Part shown: piece by piece, positions 1-15,154 of the stretch
How positions within the stretch are numbered: position 1 is the stretch's first letter
How the letters are laid out: each line of letters starts with the position of its first letter
Source of the DNA: Strongylocentrotus droebachiensis
Lineage: Eukaryota; Echinodermata; Echinoidea; Camarodonta; Strongylocentrotidae
NCBI GenBank assembly: GCA_035222895.1
Contig: JAVYIG010006381.1
Span: 1 to 64,000, forward strand
DNA: 64,000 nt
Direction of reading: 5' to 3'
Notes under the pieces: model-generated
Seen by the model: only the letters and a program-made list of their open reading frames with translations
Databases searched by the model: none
What the model was told of the DNA's origin: nothing
Program-made: the position numbers and the translations under genes

Positions 1-3000
1 GTTCGTAATTCCAAACGCACGAACTTCCTTCAGTACTGTTAAAGAGATGGGGTTGATAGTGATCGTCATCACGAAACTGTCCATGATTTTGATGTCTGTT
101 CCAAAGGAATCTAAGATTAAAAAGGAAAAATATCTAAATCTACGGTCCCGGTACAATTCGAAAGAGCGTTTCTATAGACAATGGAGAATAATCCTATCAT
201 TTTTTAAATTAAATTCTTGGTTTGAAGTTGGAATTGGACTAGTTTGAAACATCGCGTTTTCGAACGAATCACAGACCGTCGGAGAAAAAAACCCTGCCCC
301 CCCAAAAAAAAAGTATGTTTCTGCTCGAAGTTTCAGAGACACCGTCATCCAATACATCCTCGCAGTAGACTACCAGATCAAAATTCAGATTCCCTGAAAG
401 CCGAAATGATATTGATCATCATGAATTTTTCAAGGACACGTTTGGTTTGCTGTGCACGTATATCAAATAATGTAGGCCCATAAATGTGTTTGCTTATCAG
501 GTTCATTCTGGGCATTGTAGTGAAATGTTTACCTTTCGCTCCAACAATATTTCAATTTTCTCGATAATCGATATGTATAATTATGATTATGGGTTGAAGA
601 AGTTTAGTGAAACATCGAGGAAAAGTGTTGAGGAAGACACAGGAAAAAATACAAAGAAGAAATAACAATGAAGAGAGAGACAGACAGATTGAAGGCATTA
701 AAGATATGTTTTCGGTTAGTCATACCCCTCTAAGAGATATTTTAATTCATCCGTCGTGATTGATATGTCTGTTTGTAATCATCAAAAGATATAAACCGAC
801 CACAGTCACCATTATACACAATACACAATTGGTTTGCCGCATTGTGTCTGCTTATCAATATCGAAGGAAAATGCGATAAAATGGCTTTGTCTCGTCTCTT
901 TGCGGTTCTTTTGCAAAACATTTAGCAGTCGAACACCAAGTGATTATGCATACAATGTTTTTACCTTTTAGAAATGTATCTACCTCTATTTTGTGGACTT
1001 TGCGCTATTCCAGGATCAAATGCTCTCTTTCACTTTCGTACATGTAGTTAGTAACTATTTGCTAACCCCCTCTCCCCACCACCACCATCCTACTCCCCCG
1101 CCCCCACGAGGAAACTAGACTTCAACAGTCCGCGAGAAGCCGATACTGCATGGGAATGATTATGCAGATTTTAATACCCAGCTATTGAATATGGCTTTAT
1201 TTCTCGATAATAAAAGATATCGTCAATAAAATACGGGTCCGCCGCAGAGAAAAGGACTTATTGTCACCAGCAGTTGGGTATTAAAACTACGGAGGGTTAA
1301 AAGACCATCAGCGCGATAATATGGTTTTGATCGGCTATGATAATGAGAGAAAAGAGAATATCAAATAAGTGTTAGTCAATGTTTGACCGTTACGTGCGTC
1401 ACGTCTCTGCAAGTAAACATCAAAGTTTAATAGCTAGAGAGCTATTAGTGACTGATATGGCATATAATTAGCCGGGAGAACGTGTACTATGGTAGGGATC
1501 GTCTCAGAAAGGTCATGGTTTATATTCCTCGATGTCTGGTAAGCGTCTAGGTAAAAAGTACGACCATATCAATAATATCACGAAGATAAGATAGCATTCG
1601 TCAAGCTTATGTGAATGTCTTCGCAGGAAGAAAAAAAATAGTTCTAGGAACATCGTGAGAGAGAAACAGAGATTCAAGGAGATAGGTCGCAGAACTGCGA
1701 GAAATTTAGCAATGACGTCAACAGAGAAATGGCCAAAAAAATGCGGACCAAAACGTAACCCCCTTTAATTTAACTTTTCTGAAATGAAACCATACCGTTG
1801 ATTGTATGACATCTAGAGATAGCAGGCTTTGAAAGTTTACGGCATCTCTTCTTGGAAGAAGCTCGTCTTGTCGCCTCCTGTGCTGCCTTGATATTTCATA
1901 ATTAAGTCATGATCAGTCGAAGTATGCTCACCTTTTTATTGGATCGTCGACGGTTTGTCGGATTCTGCGCACGAGGCGTCGTGTCCTTTGCGTTATAACA
2001 TGCGCTATTAAATCCAGCTTGTCAAGGCCCCCTTCTTATAAAGATTTGTGATTGATTCAAATCAATCGCGAGCCCTCCAATCATTCGCAAGTTTGCAGTC
2101 TCACATCACTTATATATTTTTTACATATTTTCGATTGATATTAGTCGAAAATAATAAGTTACGATTAATATCAAATGTTTATAAGCCGGGGCCCAGATAT
2201 GCACATTTTTTGTGTGTGAACGATGTCACATGGTGCGTCAAAGACCGCGTCAGCTGGTGACGCAGTCTTACGTCAGACAGATGACGTCATGTGTGTGTAG
2301 CGGGTTTCGCATAAACTAGGGGTTTGAGATAAGGGGCAACAGATTCCTTTTATATTGCATTAATTGGCTCTATGGGAATTCATATCCTTTTCACAGCTTA
2401 TAACAATAATTATCATGATAACAATATTGTAGCATTTCTAAGCGCTGTACTATTTTTATGGCACTAGACAGCGTGGATTGTCTTTTCATACCCAGTAAAT
2501 AACTTTTCATGGACGAGGTCGTACCGTGAGCACGAGACTCGAATATTTATGACTGACGCGTGACTTGACTGTGATTGTCAAGTATGGTCATTCCAATCGT
2601 GTAGCATTCTGTTTGAAGCTCCTTGGACTACTCATGTTTTTCGGCTTATCCCTTCGTTACATCTCCACAATTCCCCCCTCCCCCCCCCCCCCCCCTTCAC
2701 TACTCTGCTCGATTCGTTTCATCTGGCTAACGGGTTGCACGACACATCCCAAGCGACCATTGCTCCGCGGTTAATATTCTACATTAGTCAAATACCCCAA
2801 CCAAAACAACCTTGGACTTAAACGGTAGTTCATGAGTTTAAAGGGTTACAATAGCTATGAATTTATAACCCAATTGCAATCCTAATCCTAATCCTATCCA
2901 TTTGACGAAATTAAACCCGACGCAAAAAAATGTCGCCGGGGCGTACCAACATGGCGGTGTAAGCACTAAAGCAGGGACATACTGCGAAATAGATATATAA

Positions 3001-6000
3001 TATGGAGCAAGAGGAGAGTCACGTGAGAGGGAGAGAAACAAACATAAAGAAAGCGGTGTACGAGGGAGAAAGAAGATTGAGATTCTTTGCATGACTGGTG
3101 ATGGATAGTTCGGTCTTGCCTCTGATGTCATCAACCCATGCGTAACGCGGCTACGTCGGTCGGCTGGTTGACTAAAGCCCTACCGGCCTTTCGAGACACC
3201 CATCCCGAAATTGCGTCCTTCTCGATAGCGATGTAGCGTAGAAGGACGTGAATAATGTGGCCGCGCACCAGGGCCGATGATGAACCGCGACTTGGTTAGC
3301 CTGCCTACAAGAACCACAGAGATACTACTGGAACTAGCTGAAGTACAGCTACGGGTGTGGTGGACTAGGCGTACACCCATATAGAAGAACGCCCCCTTCC
3401 CCAATAAAGGATACAAAAGAAGGGGGAAAAAGAATGCAGCGTTAAAAGAAGACCACTTTCCACTTTATCCGTCACTTGATGACCTTGTTTGCTCACATTT
3501 TCATCCACAAGACCGATTACTTTCGCTCTTCTTCCTCACCTTCTTCCCTTCATCTCCTTCCTTCGCCGTACTTATCTCTCGATATCATAGAGTTCAGTAT
3601 CATCTCCCATCTTCGTCTTTCGGATGATGAACGACTTGGTGCTCTTTCATCCGCACGACGCAAATTTGCATCATTCTTGTCGTGCGTAATCTTGGATATC
3701 GGCCTGTCGGATACAAATAATCTCGCCCCTCAATATGCCCATGGAGATATTATATCTCCATGATATGCCTTAAAGTGTTGTGCATAATATATACATGGAC
3801 ATGCATTTTCTATATTTTTTACGTTATATGTGGTTAAAGGTTTGGTCTTTTTCCATCTTAGGTGTATTTTCGATGTCACTACTACGTCACGAGGACGTTC
3901 GCGTAGTTGTGCACTGCTAGAGATCATAATTCGTAGATGGCTCAATGCCTGTCAGTAAGATATAAAGGAGATAGAGGGATACGTGAAGAGAGTGAGAGAG
4001 AATGTTATAGAGAGAGAGAGACAGAGTGAGAGAAGATAGGATGAAAGCAAGAGAGACGGGAAGAGGAAGCTCAGAGACGAAGACTTTTCACACTAAATTA
4101 GGGCAAAACAGGAAAACCTGGGGGAAACGATTTTGCCAAACGAAAAAAGAAGTGATACGTAATTGTGATAATAAAAAAAGGATCAAATTCGACTGGATAT
4201 CGGGGTCAAATTAGGGTATACGCAAGTAAATATGCAATCGTGTGAGAGCGTGAACTTATACGGGGATACGAAACGATAATAACCATGCTTTGTGTTGGTG
4301 AGCCGATTCGAATTTTGAGAGGCGGTGATCAATCGGAGAGAAATCGAATAGAGGAATTAGGAGGGAAGTATTGGACGAAGGGGAAAGAGAGTTTTACGTA
4401 AAGCTCGACACAGAGACATTAGAGTAAACAAAACATTAATGTTATGCTTGATAATTCCCGGAGAAGGGCAAACTGAAGGCATCATCAGCGTGATCACGTG
4501 GTGTGAGTTCCGAATGACGTGGTAGCGAGGACAACGACCGTTCATCAACTGCAGCGGAACGGTTTGCTCTTTCGAAGACAAACTTGAAAGAAACTTTCCC
4601 AAAATGGATTTAAACGATTCCGGTCATTAACGTAACTGCGTATAATGAAGATCTCAGAATGCAAGTCTAAAACGGAGTGCCACTTTTGATTCTGTTCAGA
4701 ACTTCTGCTACATCGGAATATACCCCTCACTTGAAAAATCTAACCAGGCTTCGTTTGAGGGAACGGCAAGAACAAGCCTATTAGAAAGTAAATAGAGAGC
4801 AAGAAAATTTGCCAAAGATATGTGGGTGCTTTAGTTTAGTTAGATTGGAAGTTCTAGATAATCCCCGTAATTTTTAAACAGCCCAAAATAGACGTACATG
4901 CAGAAATAACAGCATTGTAACTTCAGGGAAATTTATGCACAATTCGACTCCTCTAATTTTCGCTTGATGCATGCTACCAGGGAGTTGATTTGACTACCTT
5001 TTAATGCACCTTGCATGCGAGGAGTGCGTCAACCGACTTGATCAAATTCCTCTTGAATAATTCGTGCAGAATTTGAACACGCCTTGCGACGTTCAACGAT
5101 ACTTCTCCGCGCATGCCCTCTTTTAATTCTGTCTCGCATTTCTCCTTGAGTAAGTTCTCTCCTCTCTCTGTCGCCTCTTTTTTTTTTATCTCCTTTTTCA
5201 TTTGGATATCTTGAAGCTTGAAGACGAGAAAGACAAGAAAGTGACGTGCGGATGCGAGGAAACTAATCGTGCGTTATCTTGCAAATTCTGCTAATCATTC
5301 GAAGGGAGAATTAAGCAAGAAGGTTGAAAGAAGTGACGCCTGTAATCAACGCATCGAGGTTTGGGGGCGTATGAAGCTTGGGGCATCGCAAGGTCGTTGT
5401 TTGTTATGAGGGGTGTAGGACTTAATATTTTATTGCAACTTTGCCCGACAACTTTGTTGAAAATTCATGTCCATGTTACTAAAAGGAAAGAGGTATTTCT
5501 GTATATTGTAATGAATCTCTATGTTGTAATGCGCCCACAACCAATGTGCATACATGACTTCAGAGGAAATTCAATCAGTTCACGTAACTTTAAAACGCAG
5601 TCAAAACAATCTTGCACAAATAGAGGGGAAACAGGCAACCCGTGCGTGGTTGTCAAACATTGAACGCTCGGATTTTCTAGTAAATCCCTGCTCAGATTTA
5701 TCGTGATAGTAGAGGAACTAAGAACGCAGGTATATCAACAAAACAGAGTGAGAGAGAAAGGGAGATGGGCAAAAACGAAACTAAACAAAAAATTCGTACT
5801 GTAGTCTGCGCACGCACTCTGTCGCTAATAAATAATCAGCCGGATGTGTGAGCGGTTTTTAAGCCGCCCGGCCCGGCTCACTCTCTTTAGTTTGACGCCC
5901 TGACACCTAAACGCTCAAAGGTAGACTCGTATCGAGTTATGAGGGAGAGGTGGGAAGCAAAATTAAGGGGGGGGGGGGTGGGTGTCAGAAATTGCGTGGA

Positions 6001-9000
6001 AATGGTTTCACAACTTTTGTCGTGGAATATTTAGTCTGTCTTACTCATTGCGTGTAGGAAAGAAAAACTCAAAATGAAGAGAAATAGCGATCAGGAGGGA
6101 AACACCATTTCAAAATATTCATGAATTATTTATTCCAATTTTAAAATACGGATCGGACTATTTCAAGACCATCTCGTTGTAATTTTCAGGATGACCTTAA
6201 TCCTAAGAAACCTGTGCCTGTGCTTTATTTATGGGTCAAGCTTATCTATTTGTGTAAACTCTGGACATCGATAAGCTAGAAGAGAGAAAACCTGAGGGGA
6301 AGCAAAAAGATAGACGAAATGGGACTATGTCTGCCCTTTTCGGGTCGATACAGTCAGCGTGGTTCGTCAAGGAGTAGCGCACGATGGGGGAGCGATAGAG
6401 CGTACGTGCCCGACAGACCCCGGGGACATAATTACTAACACGCTACGCTAGGTTCCGATGCTCCAGCTTTGCTTGGACGCACGCACGGGGCTCAACCCCG
6501 CGGCAGCCCAAAGGCCCTGGCGATGTATAATCAACTGCCGTCTACCTCAGTCGTGCACGACACTCAGGGACCGTCTAAAAAGAGCCGTAACCTTTTTCAC
6601 CCCCATTCTTCTTTCATATAGTAACAAAGTTTTTTGCCAAAACACAAGCACTCCAAAGAGACGTTTTGTATGTCGAGTGGTTTTGTTAAAACGCAAAGCT
6701 GCGGTCTGGTTACCTTATTGTCTGCTTTCTTGATGTGCTTTCCCCAGTTTGTAAAAAGAAAATTAAATGCTCATAACATAGTTGTTGTAAACTCCAACAA
6801 AATCTGCACGTTCAATATTGATTTCAGTTAATGATGTAGGTTAGAAGCTGTGGTGAAGTTTCTATCATCTTTAATCTTTGTTATTCATTAATGAATATAT
6901 AAGAGTATATAAATGTATGTAAATAAAGAAAGAGAGATGGAAAACTATTAGGTGCCGGCGCGGCGAGGATGAATATTCCACGTGCGATCTGTACGCGTAA
7001 TTCCAGTTGCACACGAGGCGTCAACACACTGGTGACGTAGTACTGCGTCAGTCATTGTTGCGGTCATTGAGTGTAAACTCGCACTTACGATTATTGCACA
7101 ATGAACTCTGCGTTCAATAACAGTACTGACGTATGGACTCATATCCTTCTCAAACTCGATTATTAGCGCAAGTAATGACGCAATTGAAATAAAGCTTCGT
7201 ATGCAGGCGGCATGAACCAACAGACGGATGTGTGTGTACACGAATTTAACAAACCCGTTATTGGAAGGTGTTCTACACCTTTTGGCCCGGTTTCTTGATT
7301 TTAATATAATACATAGATTTCGTTTGAGGATAACGTACTTTTGGTGTTAGTGGCCAAGTTCTATTCAGGATGAGCAATTCCGCTTCTTTGTTTACTTAGA
7401 ACCTCGACTTTCCTGTCATGTATTTATATATTTTTTCAATACAGTAGTTCGTTTTCAATCCTCGTGCGATCGCAGTACTTATGCCAGATTAAATATTCTC
7501 TTTTACAGATCAAAATAATCTATGCATGTAGCATAGGAACTGTATGATTGTGGTCACGTTTGTGCTTAACAAAGGGTAATGGCAATTGACGCCCTTTAAA
7601 AAAAATACTTTTTTCCTTTTTGCTTGCTAATGACGCAGAGAGCGATCATCTGTAATCCACCCTGGGTAAACAAAATTTTATCTCTTTCATTATTTTTATT
7701 GAGACTCTACTTCTCATATGGAAGAACTCTCTCTCTCCCTGTTTCATCCTTCCTGTTAAAGACTACTTCTCTGCTGAAGTGGTATCATTAATAGTTTCAA
7801 TAAATTGTGTTCGAAATTTGCGATAGCTTACAAACTCGTCTCCCTCACTCAAGCCACGTAGGTCGCTAAGCTCTCCGGATGAAATTACAACCCCCGCGTC
7901 GTTAATTCTGTTGGAAACGTGGATATAATATAGCTATTAATACCCTTGATACGGTAGCGTGTAATGGCAGTATGGAAATGGTTCAGATTTTTGTTGGTGA
8001 CCCGTGGCGTAATTAGAAACGTTTTCAACCGCTCGCGTAATTTCACCCCCCCCCCCCCTTCTGTCTCACTGACATACTTTCACCCACCCTTAGTGGCCCT
8101 CCCCCTCCCAACCTCCTCATAATAATAAGTAAAAATGGCTTGTCACGTGACCCCCTGTCTAACTGTCTTCAGTATTTTAATTGCCAATTACTATGGTGGT
8201 ATGCATTTGTCAATGAAGGGCAAAACTATGCATGATAATTATGAAGGACGAAAGGTGCGGGGGCAAAGGAATGGATGCCAGAGTATAGGCCTATGTGGGG
8301 TCAGTTGGTTTGTCGCACTCATAAGCTTTTTAATGTGGGTCAAAATGTAGGTGTGTGTGTGGGGGGGGGGCGAAGGAGGAAACTGCGTAGAGTAATAATG
8401 TAAAATGCAATTGTGTTTTGTTCTTTTAATTTTATTTTTAACCCATTTTGATGTGTAAAAGAACAGTCATAACTGCCTTCAAGCTTTCAATTTCATAAAT
8501 TAACCTTCCACTTTGTCATGACTTAATGCGTAAACATAAAACATATCAATATGTCATATCGTCATACCTCTTTTGTAAGTTCCCTTGAAATATCCTGAAT
8601 TTTGGAACATACCCCCCTCCCCCTTCCCCATGTTACACAGCCTCTTTATTCCATCCATTACACCCCCTTAATTTGTATAACCCTCTCTATGCCCCTCCCT
8701 ATAATACACTTCCAAGTGGAATAGCAGAGTATACAGCAGCCTACAGGATGAGAGGAAGCGAAAGATCGGAAGAGAGGGGCGTAGCTTGTCTGGTGTTTGG
8801 ACCAGGCTATTTTGCTCCTTCCTTCCACTCAGTTTTAGTCATGTATACTCTCATGTTATATTCTCTTGTAATCAAATCATCCCTTTCCCTTTGGCAACCT
8901 TTTTTTTTCTCTCCAAGAAGAGGGGGGGGGGGGGGGGTGTAAGAAAACAAGGTTATGAATAGAAGAGGGGTATTTCCATCGTTGTTGTTTTTTTTTTTCG

Positions 9001-10170
9001 TTTTTTTTCTCCATTCATCTTTTTTTTACACGCTGCTTCGTCTATTGGTTATAAGAGAAGAATTCATTCGTTTCCGTGATTTCAATTGATCGTTATGTTT
9101 GTTATATTCTAGCCTCTCCAACTACGGACGGGGGCGTTGTTCCGTTTGTTTGTTTTATTCTTTTAGGAGTACGTGTTCGTCGATTGCTTGAAAAGGGGGT
9201 GGTGGGGGGGGGGGTGGAGAATCTCGTGAGTTTTCATGCTTTAGAAGTCAAGTACACATAATATGACGGCAAGACATCAACAATTTAATACTGGAATATA
9301 ACTAGTCCGTCGACATGTTCAACCGTCACTTATAAATAAGAACTTTACACAGAACTCAAAATGTATTACTCCATGAGCGTGCTAAACGTTATATCCTTCC
9401 TCGGTCAACAGAAAGCTATACTTTCAGTTTCTGATATAATTAATATCCGCAATGATGAGACATCCTCTATTTATCTCTCCCTCTCTTTGTTTTGAATTGT
9501 TGTTCTGGGAAACATGTAATATTTCATGCTCTTCTGACAATTGCTTTAGCCCTCCCGGTCCTGATAATTGATATTAATCGTGTAAAGATACGTTTTTATT
9601 TTTCAAAAAATTATCAAACTTTATAATATCAGACATGAACATGTAGGCCTATGCAAAATTGTCTTTTAAAGGAAGTTTACATTTTCGTCGTATTTTAACT
9701 TGGTAAGAAGAGTGCATAAATTGCAAAGTGAAATATATCAAATATAAGTTATTTACCAAAGTTCTTCTTTAACAGCATTTTCATTGTTGTTCGTGTTTGC
9801 ATCGTATCATGATAAGCTCGGCCCAACGTATCTTTTATTTCTTTTAGATCAGGGTTTTAAATTCCAATTTCCCGTGACAACATTTCCATGCTTACTCAGT
9901 CAGGGTTCAAATAGTTCGATTGAGTATATCAACCTTTGCTTCTAAACTACGTTCGAATTCTCTTCCGATAACAAAAAATAGGACCATAGTCCATTGCCAT
10001 AGCGCCGCGATAATTTTTTTCTTTTTTGCTATCTCAAATTATGATACGTCGAAAATATTATTACGGCAGCTGAATTTGTTTATATTACAGCGGCACGAAC
10101 GCTCCTCGCAGCCAATCTCCCATTTCTTTTCTGTGGCGGCAAATTAATCGAAACCGCATTCGCGCCTGTT

Positions 10171-10192
10171 CTCTCTCTCTCTCTCTCTCTCT
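10171..10192. repeat. (CT)n microsatellite
   Basis: Perfect CT run of 22 bp. Confidence 0.9.
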
Positions 10193-10426
10193 ATCTGATT
10201 CTCTCCCTTGCTCTATTTCTATTTCTTCTCCCTTATTTTGTCATTGCTTCGTGCTCGTTAGAGGATATTCCTCGTGTTTTAAGTAAACACCGTCTTCGGC
10301 GAAGCAAGAATCTCGTGCGTTCGTAAACGACTTGAGTACATAGAGGCCTCGCTGAGTTATCTTTACTCAGCCTGAAGACAGATAGATCGTTACTTCCATC
10401 GCAGAGGGTTTGCTAGCGAGGAAGAG

Positions 10427-10433
10427 TATAAAA
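10427..10433 (+). promoter_or_regulatory. Candidate TATA box
   Basis: TATAAAA within gagtataaaacggg, followed by GC-richer sequence. The 147-codon frame at 10592-11035 lies downstream but has no recognisable features. Confidence 0.2.
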
Positions 10434-13400
10434 CGGGTGGAAAGGCAGGAGAGCGACCGGAAAAACCATCGATCAAATAAATATATACGCGGCTTTAAAA
10501 AAGACGGGTGGGATTCGCGGTGACGAGATTATGAGACGGTCCCTAAATTTGCGTAAATAGGTCTGGAACCCTGTTCATTCCCGTCGAGTCGTTGACACCT
10601 AATCCTGAACCAACACTTGAGCGCTTCAGTCACGTACCGGGATACTCCATTTTCATCGCAGGGGAGTCGCCCCAAACTGCGGAATCCAGTCTGCGATGTA
10701 AACATTCACTCACGCACCGCAGATCGCTCGAGAGAATTGTGCTAGTCTCGAAGAACAGACGCCTAGTCAAATTTCGAAAATGTTTCGGTTCACTCGAAAT
10801 TCAATTTGGCATTCTTTCTCATTCTACCGATTTACTTGATAATTTAATCATTTATCTCGAAATAACGGGAAGTCCGGCTGCCAAGGGAAAAACAAAACAA
10901 CTGTCTAAGCTGTATTATTACAATTATTTATCTAGTTATCTTTTTGTTTCTCGTATTATTTCAATCATTTTTGACAATGTTAATGATTCCACTTTATTGC
11001 CTAATCGTACTTCCAGAGAAATTGATTATGTTTAATGATGTGCAATAATTAAAAAGGATTTCAGTTAACAGATTCAAATACAAGACGAAGAAAATTGAAA
11101 GAAATGGTGATGCTGTGGAAAGAGATGGAGGAGGGGGTACTACCTGAATTTGATACACAAGAAGAAAAAAATGGTACATGCCGAGAGCCCTCTGAACCAG
11201 GTCTGCGCCACCATGCTCATGACCCGATCGACCTCTCTTCTCGTTTTCTTCTTGCAGTTGTCTATCTATCTCTCCATGTTTTTCATCATCTCTCTTTCCT
11301 TCTGTTTGTCGGCTCTCTCCCTTTTCATTTCCTTATTTATCTATCCCTCAGCCGTGTCATCGTCTCTTTTTCTCTTCATTTCCTTGTCCATCTATTCTTC
11401 TTTATCTTCATCGGCTCTGTTTCATTTCTTCCCTTTAGCCATTTATCCCTCCCTCGATCATTTCATCATTTCTATTCCTCCATCCTTCCCTGCCTATTTA
11501 TCCCATGTTATCCCCCTTTTCATCTGCTCTTCCTTTTCCTTTCCTTATCTATATTTCTATCTATTCATCCTTCAGCCATGTCCTCTCTGTTAATATTGGT
11601 CCATCTATCTTTCCCTCTACCTTTTCGCTGTCTTCTTTCCTTTTCCTGCCCTTATCTTTTTGTCTATCCCTCAAATAAGTCATCGTCTTTTTTTCCCTCT
11701 TCTCTAGACTCTGGTCCATCTATCTATCCCTCGGCATTTTCGTCTTCTCATTTTCTCCTCCTCCTAACCGTTCCCGTTCCTTCTCTCGGTATTTTCATCG
11801 TTTCTGTTCGTCTCGCTGTACCGCAAACCGTGCCGACGCCAAGGCCTGATGCAATCCGACATCAAAATCCCGCATTTTCTTGCGCCCAGAAACCAACGAT
11901 GGGTCACGTTTCCAAGCTGGTCGTGATGAATTTTTTTGCCGAGTTTTCCCTCGACCGTCATTTCCCCACTTTCAACCAACATTTCTCCTTTTTCTCCTCC
12001 ATCTTTTCTTTCCTCCATACCCTCTAATGGGCGTTTTCTCTGCCTTCTCCAGCCTCTTTTCTCTCTTCCCGTTTAGTCGTTTCCTTGGGTCGTTAATAAT
12101 TCTTACGAGCGAAAATGACGCCCATTTGAATAGTCTTACGCACAAAACGTTTTCAAACGCCCTATACGTGGCATTTTGAATTTGTTAAATGTGACCTTTT
12201 CAAACTCTGAAATCGCTTTTAGAGCGTCAGGCAAAATCAATAGACCACAGGATCTGTCAAAGTCTTTAATTTCTAGTCACAAAACAGCCCCACACATGAA
12301 TGATGCTATTACCGATAGGTCGTATTCATGATGCCTTACAAAAAGAAGATAGAGGTAGCAGGGAGACGTACAAATTTTGTTCGTTGGGGACCTCGTTATT
12401 TCTCCTTTCTTTCTTCGCTATCTACCCCGCGTAAAATAGTCCCCATTTGCCTGTTATGTAGAAGAAGTATAAGTATTACCATCATTAATTGGTGCGATAT
12501 ACAATAAGTGCGTTTCGTTACAAGCGCGATGCATTATTATAAAACGGCATTTAAGACTTGATTGTCGTGCCCTTTTCTCGTTCTCCCCGATTAAGGGCCT
12601 TTCATTTTCCTTACGCCTTTATACTTTTTTTCCATCGCGTTCTCGCTTTTATATCTCTCTCTCTCTCTTTTCTGCGTCGACACTCTACGACGCTCGTGCG
12701 GGGTTTGAAAAGAATGGTCCGTGCGTGATAACCTGCGGCTAGTTATATACGACCGGAAAAAATAATAGAAAGAGAAGAAAGGAGAGATTAGAGTGGCTAG
12801 AGCCAAGGGAACAGTGAGAAAGGTGCAAAATGTTTTCTGCGCAAATATTTCAACGTCTCCTTCGTGAGTTTTTCCCCCTCCGCCGATCCGCCGTCGATGC
12901 TTGGTGCTTGTTTTGCCGCCCGATTTCCTACGCAGTATTCTCGGTATAAAATATGGTGACGATTTTGCCTCCTCTCTCCTTCCTTTCTCACTATCCCTTT
13001 AATATTTACAATCATTATGTGTCTCTGTTCTCGCAAACCGATTATTCTGTCGTAATGTTATTCTTACCCCTACCCTCCTTCTCATACATTATTCTATCGC
13101 CCCTCTCAGCATGAGCTGTGCTCTCGTGGTCTGTTTTTAACGCCATATCTAATTCACCATGCGCTTTTCACCCGTTTTCGTTTTAGAAGCTTCGTGTTGC
13201 CCAGCCTTTTCCATTATTTTTTTCATTTCACCAACTCCGAGTTGCGCTGTGTCGTCGGTTTTTATTCTAATGTGTATAGTTATTCTATATATAGATAATG
13301 GTCGACACATCATTGATGAACCAGTTTGATTTTTTTTCCCTGTAATTCAGTCTCGTAGTCGTAGTTCCTACTGACTAAATACAAGTTACAACGCCTAAAT

Positions 13401-13955
13401 GTTTCTTGATGGGTGGTGGACCGTTCTCATACTTTTCTTTTAAACAAAAATAGTTGCTGATTCGCTGTCATAGAAACTGGGGCAGTGCAACTAGCAACTG
13501 CAATTCGACATGGTATGCGAATCTCGTAATTCCGACTTATCTTCCCTCGTACAAACTTGTTTGACAGCAGAACGAAGCACGAGGTCTGAACTGAACCTAT
13601 AATCAGACTATGAAATAAACCGATAACACCGGAAAATTATTACGTGTATTTATGGACACGCAAACGCTCCTTATCTCTGCTCCGTATCTCCCTGTACCCA
13701 AACAAAGATATTTCAAGACTCTAAAGGATGAATAGGTGAAATCTACTCGTGTTTATTTGACTCAGACGAGTCCAAATATTGTGTGTTTTTGAGAATCACA
13801 GCGACGTGAGCGCATCAGCCTATGATAAGGGATTGATAATGAAAGCGGACTTTTAGACTCCATAAATAATAAGTAGAGCGGTGAGCATCCTGGCCACCAA
13901 CAAAAATACGAGACGCAATTTCGTGCCGGGGTACAATGTCATCATCAAACGCAAT

Positions 13956-14115
13956 TTAAGAAGAAAGTTGAGTTCTGGTCATGCAATTGCATTGTGAAAC
14001 GGTTTGGAATCGATCAGAAAAGGTTGATCATCTAGCATATAAGAATACGTGTGTACTGCAAGGTTCTGGAATCATCAAAATGATAAGAAGTTTGGCCCAG
14101 TCTTGGTACTGCATA
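13956..14115 (+). mobile_element. Type A MITE, 5' half only
   Basis: Begins TTAAGAAGAAAGTTGAGTTC and continues with the family's internal blocks (gaaaaggttgatcatctagc, tggaatcatcaaaatgataa). Similarity stops near 14115, so the right half is missing. Confidence 0.65.
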
Positions 14116-15154
14116 TCATTATTAGTCGCACCACCAAGCCAACTGAAATAAGAAATAAGATAAAAAAATAAAAAGTCCATTCGGGACAATATTAATTTTT
14201 GATCGGTCCTCTTTCGGTCTATGTAGGTAAATGATTGACAGATATGGCTGGGTATTATAGTGCCGAAGATTCCAACACCGTTAACACTTGCTCCGTTGTG
14301 TCTTAGCAGAGTACAGTCTTGACATAGGGGAATTTAAGGTCGTGTGAACACGCCTTACCTCTCTGCCAGAATGTTGGTGAGTCTGAGGAGGGCAAGGATG
14401 GGTGGATTGTTGACCCAGGCATTAGGAAATGCGTTGGTTACGAGCCCGTTTATCGTCTGGCATGGACGTGATTTATCATGCAATTATTATTTGTAAGATA
14501 CCCGCCCGCGACTACAGCACCCCTTCCAAAGGAATAAGAAATACGCTAGAGTTCAGTCCAGCCATGGAGTTAAAGGTATTACAAAGTTTTGGGAAATTTT
14601 GAAAAATGGGTGGATAGTGATTCTTTACAATTCTAATATATTTGGATGCCCCTGTGCATGTATTAAAAACACCAGAAATTTTAGCCCCTAAAACACTTTC
14701 GCTTTCGAGAAAAATTGAATATAAAGATTTACCGGTGCTCCCGGTAAATTTTGATAAATTTCAAATAGCTCCTACGGCCGTACAATGGTAACTGCGACCT
14801 TAAAAATCTCAGAGTATGTAATTGTGGTATATAATTTCCAAACGGGAATAGCTAATCGGTAGATTTTAGTAAAAAAAATTGTTTTATACCTTAATTAATA
14901 TCTTGACCTTGAGAGGGAGCTATTCATCATAAAGTGTTTATTATTTAGAATTTCATAACTTTAGAGTCGATTTTGACCGCTACACTGATCACTGAATATT
15001 GTAGGATCATATATGCTTCCAATATGTTCATTTGAACAAAATTCATGACCCCATACCAAAACTTTGTATTAGTTACCTTTAAACTCCATGGTCCAGCCAT
15101 AACCCCTCTCACTCTCTCCATCTTCTCTCCCCTCCTCCCCCGGATCATCTTGAG

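Larger units (their letters stand above)
1..13955. other. Non-coding region, no gene recognised
   Basis: Contains scattered C- and G-runs (near 2680, 5968, 8050, 8366, 8922, 9203), short CT/GA tracts, clusters of TGACG-type sites (2222-2290, 7028-7180) and a degenerate pyrimidine-rich repeat at about 11240-12020. The longest frames (310 and 147 codons) are low-complexity or featureless. Confidence 0.6.

Noticed and set aside
10592..11035. 147-codon open frame downstream of a TATA-like box
   Set aside because: No domain, no hydrophobic or catalytic pattern, and no clear splice sites or poly-A signal tied to it. Left as chance.
11095..12027. 310-codon open frame, plus strand
   Set aside because: Ser/Leu/Phe/Pro low complexity from a degenerate pyrimidine-rich repeat (variants of ctatccctcagccatgtcat). 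Overlapping long frames also exist, so the lack of stops comes from composition.
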